A stretch of DNA of 13,453 bases from contig JAUXFK010000050.1 of the NCBI GenBank assembly GCA_030623035.1, forward strand, positions 1 to 13,453. The letters are read 5' to 3'. The stretch's first letter is position 1, and the number at the start of each line of letters is the position of its first letter. The position numbers and the translations under genes were made by a program. Source of the DNA: Deltaproteobacteria bacterium. GTDB lineage: Bacteria > Desulfobacterota > UBA8473. The notes beneath the pieces were generated by a model. The model did not search any database. It was not told the DNA's origin and worked only from the letters and a program-made list of their open reading frames with translations. Positions 13,378-13,453 of this stretch are shown piece by piece.

Positions 13378-13453
13378 AAGTCTAAAATAATACAAATCTC
13401 ATTTGAATTCATGTACAAAAATAAAGTCATTATTGGCATGTGATCCGTGACAA

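Noticed and set aside
1..13453. CRISPR array, tRNA or rRNA genes
   Set aside because: No regularly spaced direct repeats, cloverleaf with a T-loop GTTCRANNC context, or rRNA-like sequence was found.

Overview
The window looks like a chromosomal segment of an AT-rich, anaerobic delta-proteobacterium (Desulfobacterota or a relative). This is inferred from protein style, not from a search. The pointers are a DUF4911-like small protein, a DUF362 protein with a C-terminal 2x[4Fe-4S] ferredoxin domain, a TrkA/TrkH potassium system, paired single-parvulin SurA-like chaperones, a GxxExxY-family remnant and a REP/IS200-type Y1 transposase. No rRNA, tRNA or CRISPR array was seen.

Layout. Positions 1-2053 are accessory DNA. 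At the left edge is the 5' start of a Y1 (REP-associated) transposase on the minus strand, followed by a strong GC-rich hairpin. Next comes a 440-residue membrane protein of unknown function on the minus strand, lying in what looks like one integron gene cassette. The 7-base boxes at its two ends are complementary (TGCTAAC after the gene, GTTAGCA before it), and the downstream box opens a short attC-like foldback. The cassette points away from a divergent, broken integron-type tyrosine recombinase at 1718-2053, which is the usual integrase-attI-cassette geometry. The system looks like a fossil single-cassette integron whose integrase has lost its catalytic part.

Positions 2174-8668 are core-like DNA. 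They hold a DUF4911-like protein, a divergent creatininase-family amidohydrolase, and a plus-strand run: a tandem HAD phosphatase fusion (MtnX-like plus Gph-like), a DUF362/ferredoxin protein, TrkA and TrkH. The first two genes of the run are 1 bp apart and sit behind a good sigma70-type promoter. trkA and trkH are directly adjacent. A 113-bp gap with a hairpin separates the two pairs.

Positions 8669-9755 hold a second sigma70-type promoter and a roughly 220-nt leader, then a 30-residue extremely basic microprotein, a possible 20-codon ORF and a 120-residue unknown protein. The stop codon of the 120-residue protein lies inside the terminal repeat of a MITE-like element (9610-9755). Positions 10101-12040 carry two periplasmic peptidyl-prolyl isomerase/chaperone genes in tandem, probably serving outer-membrane protein biogenesis. 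On the minus strand, 12290-12967 is a PIG-L/BshB1-type zinc deacetylase. The right end, 13001-13377, is a GxxExxY gene on the minus strand, apparently split after about 8 codons by a 118-bp inverted-repeat element and decayed at its C-terminus.

The main new observations are the fossil integron with its unknown membrane-protein cassette, two small palindromic elements that each alter a gene, the fused HAD pair, and the promoter-leader-microprotein unit.
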